Position numbers and translations under genes: made by a program. From DATBMY01 sp036554605 (lineage in GTDB: Bacteria; Acidobacteriota; Blastocatellia; UBA7656), in NCBI GenBank assembly GCA_036554605.1, contig DATBMY010000381.1:1-17048 (forward strand): DNA of 17,048 bases. The letters run 5' to 3'. Positions 16,150 to 17,048 of the stretch are shown piece by piece. The notes under the pieces were generated by a model. The model was not told the origin of the DNA. It saw only the letters and a list, made by a program, of their open reading frames with translations, and ran no database searches. How positions within the stretch are numbered: position 1 is the first letter of the stretch; every line of letters begins with the position of its first letter.

Positions 16150-16225
16150 GCTCCGACCCTTGGATCTGATGAAGACAGGCTTCGAGCCTTGGCCGTGCGG
16201 GAGGCCCGTGGCGCGAGGTCGGAGC
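16150..16225. repeat. Folded palindromic element (outer 9-bp stem, two inner hairpins)
   Basis: GCTCCGACC (16150-16158) pairs perfectly with GGTCGGAGC (16217-16225). Inside lie AGGCT-TCG-AGCCT (16177-16189) and CGGG-AGG-CCCG (16198-16208), the latter flanked by GCC (16192-16194) and GGC (16210-16212). The predicted fold is a three-way junction of about 76 nt, more GC-rich than its surroundings. It could be a structured RNA, a REP-like dispersed repeat or a relic of a small mobile element; one copy cannot decide. On the minus strand only TTTCTT follows, which is poor for a terminator. Confidence 0.45.
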
Positions 16226-16234
16226 CGACTATAT

Positions 16235-16264
16235 GAGCCCGCTTCAAAGGAGCCCGCTTTAACG
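16235..16264. repeat. Two direct copies of GAGCCCGCTT, 15-bp period
   Basis: GAGCCCGCTT is found at 16235-16244 and again at 16250-16259. Each copy is followed by five different bases, giving a 15-bp period. The pair starts 10 bp right of the palindromic element and could be part of the same unit or a pair of protein-binding half sites. Confidence 0.4.
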
Positions 16265-16380
16265 TCAGGTTCTATACAGTGTGACTTAATAACACAGCGC
16301 GATGTGGGCATGAAGTAGATCGATCAACGGAAGAAGGGCTAGTGCGATCGACGCAGAATGATTAGCCGATAATCGTGTCC

Positions 16381-16403
16381 ATTTAAGTTGGCGTCACTTA
16401 AAT
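16381..16403. promoter_or_regulatory. Operator-like dyad ATTTAAGT-N7-ACTTAAAT
   Basis: A perfect 8-bp inverted repeat with a 7-bp spacer (TGGCGTC) gives a 23-bp dyad. AT-rich arms spaced about 1.5-2 helical turns centre to centre are typical of dimeric repressor sites. It lies about 340 bp before the plus-strand gene and contains two of the CTTAA/TTAAG motifs seen across the region. No binding protein is known; the XRE regulator of the locus is only a candidate. Confidence 0.4.
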
Positions 16404-16744
16404 CAAATCCTGTCTGTTGTTTCCGATCCTAAACAGCTTGAAACGAATCGGCCGCAGAGGAATAGAGATTGCAACCGTTCTAACCGGCCACGTGTTTAAT
16501 GGAGATCACTGCTCGCTCACATATACCAACGGGTGCCGCGGGGTTTCAGGTCTCTGGTCTGGCGTTATTTCTCTTTGCCGTCGGCCCCTCGATGGTCCTT
16601 CAAGGACAGCCGTTTCATCATAATCTGCCGGCTCACAGCAGGTAACTCTACCGGGTTCAGCTCTTGCGATGTATGGCAGCCGGCCCGCGCCGTTCAGGCC
16701 TCCAGTTATATATCTGACCGAATATTGGAAAGGGAAAGAGACCG

Positions 16745-17048
16745 ATGAGAAGCTATTTCCGATTTATACCTCTTATAGCTTTAACGATAATGCTGGCCGT
16801 ACTTGGATCGTCGCCAAGGATGACCGTAGCCGCTCAGGCACACAATTCAATTGAACCTGAGCTGCCTCGTGTTTTTCTAGATACAACTTATATACCGCCA
16901 TCGGGAAGCACTATTTATGTAAATGCGGGAGGCGATCTCCAGGCCGCCCTCAACGCCGCATCTCCGGGCAGCCAGATCGTACTCGAGTCCGGAGCTACTT
17001 TTACCGGTAATTTTACGTTACCCGCAAAGAGTGGAAATTCATGGATCA
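16745..17048 (+). CDS. Secreted beta-helix (pectate lyase-like) protein, 5' end only
   Basis: This plus-strand gene runs off the right edge after 101 codons. The peptide starts MRSYFRFIPLIALTIMLAVL, a basic n-region and hydrophobic core, with a likely signal peptidase I site after VAAQA near residue 32. After it, IYVNAGGDLQAALNAASPG followed by SQIVLESGATFTG is the usual opening of right-handed parallel beta-helix proteins (pectate lyase superfamily), where repeated Gly-rich strands form coils. Such proteins bind, cleave or epimerise polysaccharides at the cell surface. A GGGAAAGAG lies just upstream of the ATG. Head-to-head placement with the EPS operon suggests, without proving, a linked role such as glycan modification. 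Catalytic residues would lie beyond the edge. Confidence 0.7.
   Translation, partial: MRSYFRFIPLIALTIMLAVLGSSPRMTVAAQAHNSIEPELPRVFLDTTYIPPSGSTIYVNAGGDLQAALNAASPGSQIVLESGATFTGNFTLPAKSGNSWI

Larger units (their letters stand above)
15492..16744. other. Divergent intergenic region with dyads and CTTAA/TTAAG motifs
   Basis: These 1253 bp separate the minus-strand EPS genes from the plus-strand secreted protein gene and hold no ORF I can support. The DNA is visibly lower in GC than the genes, apart from a GC-rich patch at about 16150-16260. It must carry promoters in both directions, but I could not assign any -35/-10 pair with confidence; a TATATAT at 16707-16713 before the plus-strand gene lacks a matching -35 box. 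Twelve CTTAA or TTAAG pentamers lie between 15526 and 16401. Individual dyads and repeats are listed separately. A 7-bp repeat (GCCGGCT at 16627-16633 and AGCCGGC at 16678-16684) lies in the likely leader of the plus-strand gene and may form a stem. Confidence 0.6.

Noticed and set aside
16166..16172. CTGATGA, as in the hammerhead ribozyme core
   Set aside because: The required GAAA after stem II and the cleavage-site stem are absent.
16126..16311. 61-codon minus-strand ORF
   Set aside because: It overlaps the palindromic element and direct repeats, which explain its open frame and odd composition.
16707..16713. TATATAT as a -10 box for the plus-strand gene
   Set aside because: No -35-like hexamer at 16-18 bp spacing; composition alone can explain it.

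Overview
The window is one arm of a large exopolysaccharide (EPS) or capsule locus from a diderm bacterium. Evidence for an outer membrane is the Wza-type export protein. Coding regions look GC-rich and codon use is uniform from gene to gene. The gene set (three-TM chain-length protein, CpsD-like ATPase, EpsB/WbaP-type initiating transferase, heparinase-fold protein, AsnB-like amidotransferase) resembles EPS loci of environmental Gram-negatives such as Acidobacteriota. That taxonomic guess is inference, because the window has no rRNA or other marker gene.

Layout. Twelve genes lie head to tail on the minus strand from 15491 down to the left edge: chain-length/copolymerase protein (15491-13923), CpsD-like ATPase (13859-12984), polyprenyl-phosphate sugar-1-phosphate transferase (12923-11544), Wza-like export protein (11414-10635), XRE-family regulator (10543-10010), O-antigen ligase/polymerase-like protein (10001-8502), GT2 glycosyltransferase (8496-7300), heparinase II/III-fold protein (7257-4699), AsnB-like amidotransferase (4695-2707), GT4 glycosyltransferase (2710-1484), AlgD-type GDP-mannose 6-dehydrogenase (1432-119), and the start of an exported protein or lipoprotein (107-1, cut by the edge). 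Gaps run from a 4-bp overlap to 129 bp, so a single long operon is plausible. A divergent plus-strand gene for a secreted beta-helix-like protein starts at 16745 and runs off the right edge. Between the two arms lie 1253 bp of lower-GC, gene-free DNA with several dyads and a cluster of CTTAA/TTAAG motifs.

How the genes fit together. The initiating transferase loads the first sugar phosphate onto undecaprenyl phosphate. The GT2 and GT4 enzymes extend the repeat unit. The AlgD-type enzyme would supply GDP-mannuronate. The AsnB-like enzyme could amidate a uronic acid. The Wzy_C-domain protein polymerises or ligates, the Wzc-like pair controls chain length, and the Wza-like protein exports. The heparinase-fold protein may cleave or otherwise process a uronate-containing chain. 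No Wzx flippase and no GDP-mannose synthesis genes are in the window.

I found no CRISPR array, tRNA, rRNA, transposase or clear defence system. The points most worth a second look are the AlgD + AsnB-like + heparinase-fold combination (a predicted, possibly amidated mannuronate polymer), the CpsD homologue with Arg in place of the Walker A Lys and no tyrosine tail, the XRE regulator inside the operon, the dyads in intercistronic gaps, and the structured elements in the divergent intergenic region.
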